This document shows, piece after piece, positions 7,413-14,314 of a stretch of 54,271 nucleotides of DNA. Numbering within the stretch: position 1 is the first letter of the stretch; each line of letters opens with the position of its first letter. Location of the stretch: NCBI GenBank assembly GCA_944385765.1, contig CALWYL010000008.1:1-54271 (forward strand). The letters run 5' to 3'. The notes beneath the pieces are model-generated. The model was given only the letters and a program-made list of their open reading frames with translations, was not told the origin of the DNA and made no database searches. The translations under genes were made by a program, and so were the position numbers. The DNA is from an uncultured Oscillospiraceae bacterium (GTDB taxonomy: Bacteria > Bacillota > Clostridia > Oscillospirales > Oscillospiraceae).

Positions 7413-7970
7413 TCACCCGCCCGAGAGGGCGCGCAGCGCCGCTCCCATCAGCTCCCCGCCCGCCATCTCCGGCAGGGCCGAGAGGGTCTCCGCCAGGCCG
7501 TCCCGGTTCTCCCGCGTGACCTCGCGCACAAGCACGTCCTCCCTGCCGGCTATGCCCTCCAGGAAGTCCAGCTCCGCCCTCTGCAGCACGCCCAGGACAG
7601 GCGCCGGCCCGTCCAGCGCCTCCAGCACCGCGCGCCGGAAGTCCGTTGCCCCGGCCTCATGCGGCCCCAGCTCGTCCATCAGCACCAGCTCGCAGCCCTC
7701 GCTCCCGCGCAGCGCCGCACGGCCCAGCACCTCAAACCGCCTCTCCATGTCCGGCTGCGGCGCGGCGCAGGAGAAGAGCAGGTTCCCCTCGCAGGGCTGC
7801 TCACCGGTGTCCGCGCGCAGGAGGTGCACCGTGGCCTCGCCCTCCCTCAAGCTCTCGACGCGCTTGGTGCGGAAGCCCCCCACGCGCCCCCGCGCGCGGC
7901 GGAGCAGCAGCTCGACGAGGGTGGACTTGCCCACGCCCTTCTCCCCGGTGAAGAACAGGTGCCTGGTCAT
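7413..7970 (-). CDS. P-loop nucleoside-triphosphatase, THEP1-like
   Basis: 185 residues. Walker A GEKGVGKS at 9-16 and a Walker B-like LVLMDELG at 95-102. Size, the early FFTGEKGVGKST and the DELG motif fit the THEP1/NTPase family of cytosolic NTP hydrolases with unclear roles. The ATG overlaps the TGA of the upstream methyltransferase (TGATG), so it should be translationally coupled. It is the last gene of the permease-ATPase-methyltransferase-NTPase transcript. A role in processing a nucleotide-linked cofactor or metal ligand brought in by the importer is only inferred. Confidence 0.7.
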   Translation of the reverse strand: MTRHLFFTGEKGVGKSTLVELLLRRARGRVGGFRTKRVESLREGEATVHLLRADTGEQPCEGNLLFSCAAPQPDMERRFEVLGRAALRGSEGCELVLMDELGPHEAGATDFRRAVLEALDGPAPVLGVLQRAELDFLEGIAGREDVLVREVTRENRDGLAETLSALPEMAGGELMGAALRALSGG

Positions 7971-8896
7971 CACAGCAGCCCTCCGAAGAGCTCCGTGCGC
8001 GGCGAGCGCACCCGCACGTCCCAGAGCAGCCGGCCATAGCAGGTCTCGCTGCGCTCGGTGATGAACCCGTCCGCCTCCGCGTGCTCCTCCAGCCAGGCCG
8101 TTACGCGGCGCAGATTCTCCCCCGTGCGCTCGGCCTCCGGCAGCAGCATGTCCATGAAGTGGCGCGCGTAGCCCTCCCCGGCGCTCACCCGCCGCACGTC
8201 CCGCGAGTTGTAATAGCTGGCCTCCGGGCTGTAGCCGCTGAGGAAGAGCAGGTTGAACAGCGCGTAGAACCACTGCCCGCTGCCGTAGCGCGGGTCCCCG
8301 CGCCCGCGGGAGAACACCTCGCGCATGATACGGCTCTGCAGCTCGTTTTCGCTCGAGACATGGGTTATCTGGCAGCAGTAGGCGCGGGACATGGCCATGG
8401 TCTTTTTCAGCCCCTCCACGCCGCGCACCGCCGGCGTCATGGAGCTGAACACCAGGTCGAACTTCCCCGCGAGGCCCTCCGCCTCCACGTCCAGCGCGTG
8501 GAAATCGCACGCCCTAAAGGAGACGTTCTCCAGCCCCAGCTCCCTCGCGCGCTGCGCGCCCAGCTCGGTCATCCTCCGCGAGATGTCAAAGCCCGTAACG
8601 GAACGCGCCGTCCCGGCAAACTCGCAGACGAACCTCCCCGGCCCGCAGCCTATGTCCGCCACCTCGCTCTGCGCCCCCAGCGCGCCGCGGCCTATGAGGA
8701 ACTCCGATGCGTCCTGCGCACGCTTGCCGTGCTCCGTCTGCAGCGCGCCTCCGCAGCGCTCCCACTCGTCCGCGCGCGAGTCCCAGCGCGCGGCGGTCTC
8801 CCGCGCGCCGGATGGCACGCTGGAGCGCGCGTCCAGCATGGCCGCGAAGAGCTCCCTGGCCCTCTCGTTGCCGCCCACAGGTTCAAATGCCGCCAT
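7970..8896 (-). CDS. Class I SAM-dependent methyltransferase in an ABC-importer operon
   Basis: 308 residues. Motif I is ADIGCGPGRF (80-89), with an acidic residue at the end of the second strand (GFDIS). Residues 1-75 form an extra N-terminal region with many charged residues, and the C-terminal half has a long unrecognised extension with several Tyr and Trp. A GGGAGG overlapping the end of the ABC ATPase gene lies seven bases before the ATG. The substrate is unknown. Its fixed place between transporter ATPase and NTPase suggests that it modifies or degrades the imported ligand, possibly releasing a metal, but nothing in the sequence proves this. Confidence 0.8.
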   Translation of the reverse strand: MAAFEPVGGNERARELFAAMLDARSSVPSGARETAARWDSRADEWERCGGALQTEHGKRAQDASEFLIGRGALGAQSEVADIGCGPGRFVCEFAGTARSVTGFDISRRMTELGAQRARELGLENVSFRACDFHALDVEAEGLAGKFDLVFSSMTPAVRGVEGLKKTMAMSRAYCCQITHVSSENELQSRIMREVFSRGRGDPRYGSGQWFYALFNLLFLSGYSPEASYYNSRDVRRVSAGEGYARHFMDMLLPEAERTGENLRRVTAWLEEHAEADGFITERSETCYGRLLWDVRVRSPRTELFGGLL

Positions 8897-8899
8897 ATC

Positions 8900-9700
8900 T
8901 TATCCCTCCCTGGTTCCCGCCGCGGAGAGCGGCAGGCAGATAGTCCTCTCCTTGCCGTAGCGGTCGCGCACCGTGACCACATCCATCTCGATGCCGTAGA
9001 CGCGCTCCAGGTTCTCCGGCGTTATGACCTCCCCCGGCGCGCCAAAGGCGGCCACCCGCCCGCCGCGCATCAGCAGCACCCTGCTGCCTATGGACGCCGG
9101 GTCCTCCGGCGCGTGCGTGCTCATCACCACGCAGTAGCCGCGTGCGGCCAGCTCCACGGCCACGTCCATCAGCCGCTGGTGGTTGGCGAAGTCCAGGTTC
9201 GCCGCCGGCTCGTCCATCACCAGCAGCCTGGCCGACTGGCAGATGGCCCGGGCGATGATTGCCATCTGCCTCTGCCCCCCGCTGAGCGACATGTAGCTCT
9301 TGTTGGCCAGTTGGGCTATGTGCAGCTTCTCCAGCGCGGCGAACGCGGCCTCCCTGTCGGCGGCGCGGGGCGCGGAGAAGGCCGAGAAGTGCGCCGCCCG
9401 CCCCATCATCACCACATCCAGCACCGTGTAGGAGAACACCGGCGTGTGGTACTGCGGTATGTAGGCCACCAGCTGTGCCAGCTCCCGCTGGCTGAGCGCG
9501 GAGGTGTCGCGCCCGTCTATGCGTATGCTGCCCGCGCTCTGCTGCAGCATGCCCAGCAGCAGGCGGAAGAGCGTGGTCTTCCCGCAGCCGTTGGGCCCCA
9601 CCAGGCACAGTATCTCCCCCGCGTCCGCCGAGCAGCTCACGTCCTTCACCACGTCCCCGGAGCCGTATCCCCCCGAGAGGCCCTCTATCTCCAGCAGCAC
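8900..9700 (-). CDS. FecE/BtuD-type ABC transporter ATPase
   Basis: 266 residues from a GTG at 9700, preceded by GGAGGG that lies inside the end of the permease gene; I chose this start because the family begins LEIEGLSGGYG. Walker A GPNGCGKT (35-42), signature LSGGQ (139-143), Walker B LLVMDEP (159-165) and the switch His in MSTHAPED are present. It energises type II importers for iron chelates, haem or cobalamin. The GTG lies two bases after the permease stop, so the two are coupled. It sits on the cytoplasmic face with the FecCD permease. Confidence 0.9.
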   Translation of the reverse strand: MLLEIEGLSGGYGSGDVVKDVSCSADAGEILCLVGPNGCGKTTLFRLLLGMLQQSAGSIRIDGRDTSALSQRELAQLVAYIPQYHTPVFSYTVLDVVMMGRAAHFSAFSAPRAADREAAFAALEKLHIAQLANKSYMSLSGGQRQMAIIARAICQSARLLVMDEPAANLDFANHQRLMDVAVELAARGYCVVMSTHAPEDPASIGSRVLLMRGGRVAAFGAPGEVITPENLERVYGIEMDVVTVRDRYGKERTICLPLSAAGTREG

Positions 9701-9702
9701 TC

Positions 9703-10737
9703 CTAGCCCTCCCTTCTCCTGAGGATGAGGTATATGAAAAACGGCGCTCCCATGATGCTGGTCACCACGCCTATCGGCAGCTCCATGGAGAGCAAGGAGC
9801 GCGCCAGGTCGTCCATCAGCACCAGATAGGTCCCGCCCAGCATGGCGCAGGCGGGCAGCAGCCGCCCGGAGTCCGCGCCCACCAGGGCGCGGGCCATGTG
9901 GGGCACCATCAGCCCCACCCAGCCTATGAGCCCGCCCAGGCAGACGGCCGAGGCGCTCAGCAGCGTGGAGGCGGCGATGAATATCAGCCGGTAGCGGCGC
10001 ACGTTCACCCCCAGGCTGCGCGCCTCCTCCTCGTCCAGCGTAAGCACGTTGAGCCGCCAGCGCAGCAGCAGCACCACCGCCATCCCCAGGGCCATCGGCG
10101 CCCCGCTCCAGAGGAAGCTCTCCGTGTCCGTCTTGGTCAGGCTGCCCATCAGCCAGAAGGTTATCTGCTGCAGCACGTCGTTGGGGTCGGCCACGTACTT
10201 TATCATGGTCACGCCCGCGTTGCACAGCGCCATCACCATCGAGCCTGTGAGCACCAGGCTCAGCGTGTGCGAGTGCGGCGACTTGCGGCTTATCACATAG
10301 GACATGAACACCGCCAGCACCCCGCCCACGAAGGCCGCCAGCTGCACCACCCAGTTGGGCGAGCCCGCGAGTATGGCGATGGCCGCCCCCAGGCTGGCCC
10401 CGGAGGACACGCCCAGGATGTCCGGCGACACCAGCGGGTTGCGGAACATGCCCTGATAGGTGGCCCCCGCCAGCGAGAGCGAGGCCCCTATGAACACGGC
10501 CGAGAGTATGCGCGGCAGGCGTATATTCCAGAATATAGTCACCGCGTTCTTGTCCATGCTGGACTCCACGCCGAAGCGCGCGAGGAAGGCCCTCACCACG
10601 TCCCCCGGCGAGAGCGGATAATAGCCTATCCAGAAGGAGAGCAGGGCCGAGAGCACCAGGGCCGAGAGCATCCCCAGCAGCGCCAGCCGGTACTTCCGCC
10701 TTGCGGCGGCCTCCTCGCGCAGATACGCCCTCTCCAT
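9703..10737 (-). CDS. FecCD/BtuC-type ABC transporter permease
   Basis: 344 residues with about ten hydrophobic membrane segments. Family marks include IRLPRILSAVFIGASLSLAG (about 73-92), QGMFRNPLVSPDILGVSSGA (about 95-114), and GLIGWVGLMVPHMAR near residue 268. FecCD permeases form a homodimer that passes iron-siderophore, haem, cobalamin or similar bulky ligands. GGAGGT lies nine bases before the ATG. First gene of a four-gene minus-strand transcript driven by the promoter at 10842-10870. The binding protein is on the opposite strand across a shared regulatory region. The ligand cannot be read from the sequence. Confidence 0.92.
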   Translation of the reverse strand: MERAYLREEAAARRKYRLALLGMLSALVLSALLSFWIGYYPLSPGDVVRAFLARFGVESSMDKNAVTIFWNIRLPRILSAVFIGASLSLAGATYQGMFRNPLVSPDILGVSSGASLGAAIAILAGSPNWVVQLAAFVGGVLAVFMSYVISRKSPHSHTLSLVLTGSMVMALCNAGVTMIKYVADPNDVLQQITFWLMGSLTKTDTESFLWSGAPMALGMAVVLLLRWRLNVLTLDEEEARSLGVNVRRYRLIFIAASTLLSASAVCLGGLIGWVGLMVPHMARALVGADSGRLLPACAMLGGTYLVLMDDLARSLLSMELPIGVVTSIMGAPFFIYLILRRREG

Positions 10738-10760
10738 CTGTTTTCCACCTCCGTTCCCTC

Positions 10761-10789
10761 TTGACTTGTCAGGAAAAGCGTGCTATATT
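10761..10789 (+). promoter_or_regulatory. Promoter of the ABC substrate-binding protein gene
   Basis: TTGACT (10761-10766), 17-bp spacer, extended -10 TGC-TATATT (hexamer 10784-10789). Expected start near 10796, giving a leader of about 130 nt. The -35 and first spacer bases read TTGACTTGT, repeated inverted at 10862-10870. Confidence 0.8.
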
Positions 10790-10841
10790 CGACTTGTAAT
10801 AAAAAGCGATTCGTATTTTCCTGCATGTCCTCTATATGGGG

Positions 10842-10870
10842 ATTATGCCACAAAGCGCGCCACAAGTCAA
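10842..10870 (-). promoter_or_regulatory. Promoter of the permease-ATPase-methyltransferase-NTPase operon
   Basis: Minus strand TTGACT (10865-10870), 17-bp spacer, extended -10 TGG-CATAAT (hexamer 10842-10847). Expected start near 10835. It points toward the plus-strand promoter, so the two transcripts would overlap for about 40 nt before diverging. Confidence 0.75.
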
Positions 10871-10924
10871 TGTGTTGGGCCCGCGCCCATGTACATATTA
10901 CACAAGACAGGAGGCAAGGAAAGG

Positions 10925-12070
10925 ATGAAACACGTAAAGACCGCGCTCGCGCTGCTGCTGGCCGCATTCCTGGCCCTAGGGCTGTTCTCCGGCTGCGGCA
11001 CAGAGCCCGCCGGGGAGAGCCCCGCCCCGCCGCCCAGCGAGGCCGCGGAGGAGCCGCCCACCGGGGAGGGCGCCGTGCCCTCAGCCGAGCCCGAGGGCAC
11101 GCGCGCCCTCACCGACATGGCCGGGCGCGAGGTCGAGGTGCCCGCCGTCATTGAAAAGGCGTTCTCCACCGACCCCACGGCCGCCATTTTCCTCTACACG
11201 CTGGTGCCGGACAGGATGCTGGGCTGGAACTACGAGCTCAACGACCTGGAGAAGAGCATAATCCTCGACGAGTACGAGACGCTGCCCAACTTCGGCATGG
11301 GCGACGCCATCAACTACGAGGCCGTCCTCGCCGCGGGCCCCGACATCGCCTTCATGGTGGGCACCATAAACGACGCCGTCGTCAGCGACGCGGACGCCAT
11401 GCAGGAGAGCCTGGGCATCCCCGTCGTGGTGGTGGACAGCGAGCTGAGCCACACCCCGGAGGCCTACCGCTTCATGGGCGAGCTCTTCGGCGTGGAGGAT
11501 ACGGCGGAGCAGCTGGCCGCCTACGCCGAGCGCACCCTGGACGACATAGCCAACATGGACATCCCGGAGGGGGATAAAGTCCGCATGTACTACGGCAACG
11601 GCGAGGACTCGCTGGAGACCGCCCCCGCCGGCTCCTCCCACGGCGCCATAATCGAGCTGGTCAACGCCGTCAACGTGGCCGACCTCGAGCTGGGCGACGG
11701 CGGTCGGGTGCAGATTTCCGCCGAGCAGCTCCTGGCCTGGGACCCCGACGTCATCGTGGTCAACGGTGAGCCCAAGTCCGATATCCCCGGCGCCAGCGCC
11801 GCCGATGCCATACTCAGCGACCCGGCTTACGCCACTCTAACCGCCGTGCAGGAGGGCAGGGTATACGGCACGCCCAACGCCCCCTTCAGCTGGGTGGACC
11901 GCCCCCCCGGGCCCAACCGCATCGTGGGCCTGCGCTGGCTCTCCGCCCTCATCTACCCCCAATACATCCAGGTGGACGTGGACGACGCGGTGCGCGAGTT
12001 CTTCTCGCTCTTCTACCACGTCGAGCTCACGGACGAGCAGCTGGCCAACATCTACGCCGGCAGATATTGA
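10925..12070 (+). CDS. ABC transporter substrate-binding lipoprotein (FecB/BtuF-like)
   Basis: 381 residues. The N-terminus is a lipoprotein signal (MKHVK, hydrophobic core, lipobox LFSGC with Cys at about 22), followed by a Pro/Glu-rich linker to about residue 58. The rest is a periplasmic-binding fold: TDMAGREVEVP, AGPDIAFM, and DPDVIVVNG are typical of type III binding proteins for siderophores, haem or cobalamin. AGGAGG about a dozen bases before the ATG fixes the start; the longer frame back to 10766 starts inside the promoter. It serves the divergent FecCD permease and ATPase. The ligand is unknown. A terminator follows at 12091-12125. Confidence 0.9.
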   Translation: MKHVKTALALLLAAFLALGLFSGCGTEPAGESPAPPPSEAAEEPPTGEGAVPSAEPEGTRALTDMAGREVEVPAVIEKAFSTDPTAAIFLYTLVPDRMLGWNYELNDLEKSIILDEYETLPNFGMGDAINYEAVLAAGPDIAFMVGTINDAVVSDADAMQESLGIPVVVVDSELSHTPEAYRFMGELFGVEDTAEQLAAYAERTLDDIANMDIPEGDKVRMYYGNGEDSLETAPAGSSHGAIIELVNAVNVADLELGDGGRVQISAEQLLAWDPDVIVVNGEPKSDIPGASAADAILSDPAYATLTAVQEGRVYGTPNAPFSWVDRPPGPNRIVGLRWLSALIYPQYIQVDVDDAVREFFSLFYHVELTDEQLANIYAGRY

Positions 12071-12090
12071 CGCCTCCCTCCCCGCTCATC

Positions 12091-12125
12091 GCGCCCGGGC
12101 ATTGCCGCCCGGGCGCTTTTGTTTT
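12091..12125 (+). terminator. Intrinsic terminator of the binding-protein gene
   Basis: 10-bp perfect stem (12091-12100 with 12107-12116), six-base loop, then TTTTGTTTT. Confidence 0.9.
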
Positions 12126-12193
12126 CGCATGGCAAATAATATCAGACATACGCGCGGTCTTTCCGCTCAGACTAGCCGCAGAGGTGTATTTGT

Positions 12194-13516
12194 ATGAAGA
12201 ATTACCGCACTGCCACTTCCATAGTCATCGCCCTGCTCTGCGTGGCCCTCATCGGCACCTCCGCCCTCGCCCTGGCGGAGCGGGAGGACAGCCTCAGCGC
12301 CGGGCGCATCGGCTCCGCCTACGGCGGCGCCGCCCTGGGCGAATTCGCCATGTCCCTGGGCGAGCTGGACGAGACGCTGCAGCAGTGTCTCTATGCCACG
12401 GACGCCCCCCTGCTCTCCTCGCTCTGCTCGCGCGCCGCCGCCAACGCCGCCTCGGCGCTCTCCGCCATGAGCTCCCTGCCCTACTCCACGCAGGAGCTGG
12501 AGCGCATGTCCGGCTATATCAACGGCACGGGCGACTACCTGCTCTATCTCTCCCGCGAGGCCGCCCGCGGCTCCCTGCCGGACAGCCGGCGCCGGGGAGA
12601 GCTGGCGGAGCTCGCCGGGGGAATCTCCCTGCTCGCCGACGGCCTGGGCCGCATACTCACCGAGCACTCTGAGGGCGGCCTCGACATGGACGAGTACGCC
12701 TCGGGCGCCGACGCCGGCTCCGAGGACACCGTCGGCTCCGAGCTGAGGGCCCTGGAGGAGTCCCTGCCGGACTTCCCCCGCCTGGAGTACGACGGCGAGT
12801 ACTCCGTCAGCGCCCTGGAGCGCGAGGCCCGCTATCTGCAGGACAGCTCCGCCGTGAGCGAGGCCCACGCCCGCTCGGTGGCCGCCGCCTTCCTCGGCGT
12901 GCCGCAGACGCGCCTGACCTCCGCCGGGCTCTCGGAGACGGATGTGCCCTGCTACGGCTTCACGGTCTCCGGCGAGGACGGCACGGAGCGCAGCATAGCC
13001 GTCACCGAGCGCGGCGGCGTGGTGCTCGCGCTCAGCTGCTCGCGCTCTCCCGGCGCCGCCGCCCTGGATTTGGACGACGCCGCCGAGCGCGCCGGGCGCT
13101 TCCTGGCCAACCGCGGCTGGAGCGGCCTGGAGAGCGTCTCCTCCGTGCGCGCGGGCGACATCGGGGTCGTCACCTTCGCCGCCGTGCAGGACGGCGTGCT
13201 CTGCCTGCCTGACGCCGTCAGCGTGGGCGTGGCCCTGGACAACGGCGACATCTGTTCCTTCGACGCCACGGACTACGTCATGAACCACGCTCCCCGCTCC
13301 CTGCCCGGGCCCGGCGTGAGCGCGGAGGACGCCGCGCTCTGCCTCCCGCAGGGCGTCGAGGCCGAGTCCTCCCGCCTGGTGCTGCTGGAGACCGAGGGCG
13401 CCCGGGAGCTGCTGGCCTACGAATTCGCCTGCCGCGCGCCCGGCGGCGGCCCCCTGACGATATACGCCTCCGCCGCCGACGGCCGTCAAATCAAAATAGA
13501 GACAGGCCGCTCTTGA
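12194..13516 (+). CDS. ypeB: YpeB-type spore germination protein
   Basis: 440 residues. An N-terminal membrane anchor (about 7-29) precedes a helical region and, from about residue 220, tandem PepSY-like repeats. In Bacillus YpeB sits in the inner spore layers and is needed for stability and localisation of the cortex-lytic enzyme SleB; it marks a spore-former. AGAGGTG lies seven bases before the ATG. sleB is usually next to ypeB but is not here: the neighbours are a binding-protein gene and a zinc-ribbon protein. I see no convincing sigma-G promoter; a partial match (GCATG, 15 bp, CATACG, near 12127-12152) is weak. Confidence 0.85.
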   Translation: MKNYRTATSIVIALLCVALIGTSALALAEREDSLSAGRIGSAYGGAALGEFAMSLGELDETLQQCLYATDAPLLSSLCSRAAANAASALSAMSSLPYSTQELERMSGYINGTGDYLLYLSREAARGSLPDSRRRGELAELAGGISLLADGLGRILTEHSEGGLDMDEYASGADAGSEDTVGSELRALEESLPDFPRLEYDGEYSVSALEREARYLQDSSAVSEAHARSVAAAFLGVPQTRLTSAGLSETDVPCYGFTVSGEDGTERSIAVTERGGVVLALSCSRSPGAAALDLDDAAERAGRFLANRGWSGLESVSSVRAGDIGVVTFAAVQDGVLCLPDAVSVGVALDNGDICSFDATDYVMNHAPRSLPGPGVSAEDAALCLPQGVEAESSRLVLLETEGARELLAYEFACRAPGGGPLTIYASAADGRQIKIETGRS

Positions 13517-13541
13517 CGAATCGCCTGAGAAAGAGTAATAT
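13513..13541 (+). promoter_or_regulatory. Promoter overlapping the ypeB stop codon
   Basis: TTGACG (13513-13518), 17-bp spacer, TAATAT (13536-13541). The -35 contains the TGA of ypeB. The left arm of the inverted repeat at 13525-13579 covers the spacer and part of the -10 box. Confidence 0.7.
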
Positions 13542-13579
13542 TATGCTATCCTACTGTGAGTTTTTTTACTCTTTCTCAG
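13525..13579. promoter_or_regulatory. Perfect 14-bp inverted repeat, operator or leader hairpin
   Basis: CTGAGAAAGAGTAA at 13525-13538 is repeated inverted at 13566-13579, with 27 bases between and arm centres 41 bp apart. The left arm overlaps the promoter; the right arm ends one base before the ACGGAGG ribosome site (13581-13587). It could be a two-site operator, or in a read-through transcript from ypeB a hairpin next to the ribosome site. Confidence 0.75.
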
Positions 13580-13594
13580 AACGGAGGACCTGCC

Positions 13595-14254
13595 ATGGGA
13601 ATGATTCCCCGTGTAATCTGCCGCCGCTGCGGAAGGCAGTTTTCCGGCGTGCGCGCCCGCTGCCCCTACTGCGGCACCCGAAGGATCAAACAGAGCGACC
13701 GCGTCCCCGCCCCCACGCCGGGTGAGAACCCCGGCACCCCGGCCGGACAGCGCGCCAGCGTAAATACAAGATGGCAGATGGTCTTCGGCGGCATCCTGGT
13801 CGCCGCGGTCATCCTGGCCGTCATCGTCCTCGTCTCCGTCAGCCTCAACGGCACCGGCCTCGAGCGCGAGAGCGCGCCGCCCAGCGCGCCGCCGGTCGAG
13901 TCCGCCCCGCCCACGGCGACGCCCACGCCCACGCCCACGGTGACGCCCACGCCCACCATCACCAGCCTGGAGATTTACTACGCGGGCAGCGCCATGAACG
14001 AGGACGTCACCTTCAACCTGGCCGACGGCAATGTCGTCACGCTGACCGCCGGGATATGGCCCGCCCTCGACGCCGAGGTTCTGGACGGCAATGTGGTCTG
14101 GTCCGTCTCCGACCCCGAGATGGCCGAGCTCCAGGTGGAGGGCAACACCTGCACCGTCACCTTCACCGGCAAGAACGCCAGCTGCAACATCACCGTCGAG
14201 TGCTTTGGCCTGACCGACACGTCCATCATCAGGACCCGCAACGGCAACCAGTGA
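13595..14254 (+). CDS. Zinc-ribbon, single-membrane-span protein with an extracellular Ig-like domain
   Basis: 219 residues. Residues 9-26 form a zinc ribbon (CRRC and CPYC; Cys9, Cys12, Cys23, Cys26), about 62-83 a membrane helix, about 91-123 a Pro/Thr linker rich in TPTPT, and the remaining 95 residues a beta-rich, BIG2-like domain (VVWSVSDPEMAELQVEGN). The expected topology is zinc ribbon inside, Ig-like domain outside. CGGAGG lies before the ATG at 13595; a longer in-frame start at 13556 would lie inside the regulatory repeat. Function unknown. A transmembrane sensor or wall-contact protein is a guess from the layout. Confidence 0.75.
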   Translation: MGMIPRVICRRCGRQFSGVRARCPYCGTRRIKQSDRVPAPTPGENPGTPAGQRASVNTRWQMVFGGILVAAVILAVIVLVSVSLNGTGLERESAPPSAPPVESAPPTATPTPTPTVTPTPTITSLEIYYAGSAMNEDVTFNLADGNVVTLTAGIWPALDAEVLDGNVVWSVSDPEMAELQVEGNTCTVTFTGKNASCNITVECFGLTDTSIIRTRNGNQ

Positions 14255-14262
14255 GGCAATAG

Positions 14263-14314
14263 AGGATAAAGACAGCGGCCGCGCCCATGGGCGCGGCCGC
14301 TGTCTGCATATTTT
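14263..14314. terminator. Bidirectional intrinsic terminator
   Basis: A 36-bp perfect palindrome (14270-14305) lies between two converging genes. TATTTTT follows on the plus strand and TTTATCC on the minus strand. The gltX stop codon touches the T run. Confidence 0.85.

Noticed and set aside
10796..10924. Cobalamin or other riboswitch in the leader of the binding-protein gene
   Set aside because: The leader is about 130 nt and can fold, but I see none of the conserved B12-box or other known aptamer elements.
12167..13489. 440-codon open frame opposite ypeB
   Set aside because: Antisense shadow: GC-rich third positions leave few stops on the other strand. The protein is low-complexity, and ypeB has clear homology and a ribosome site.
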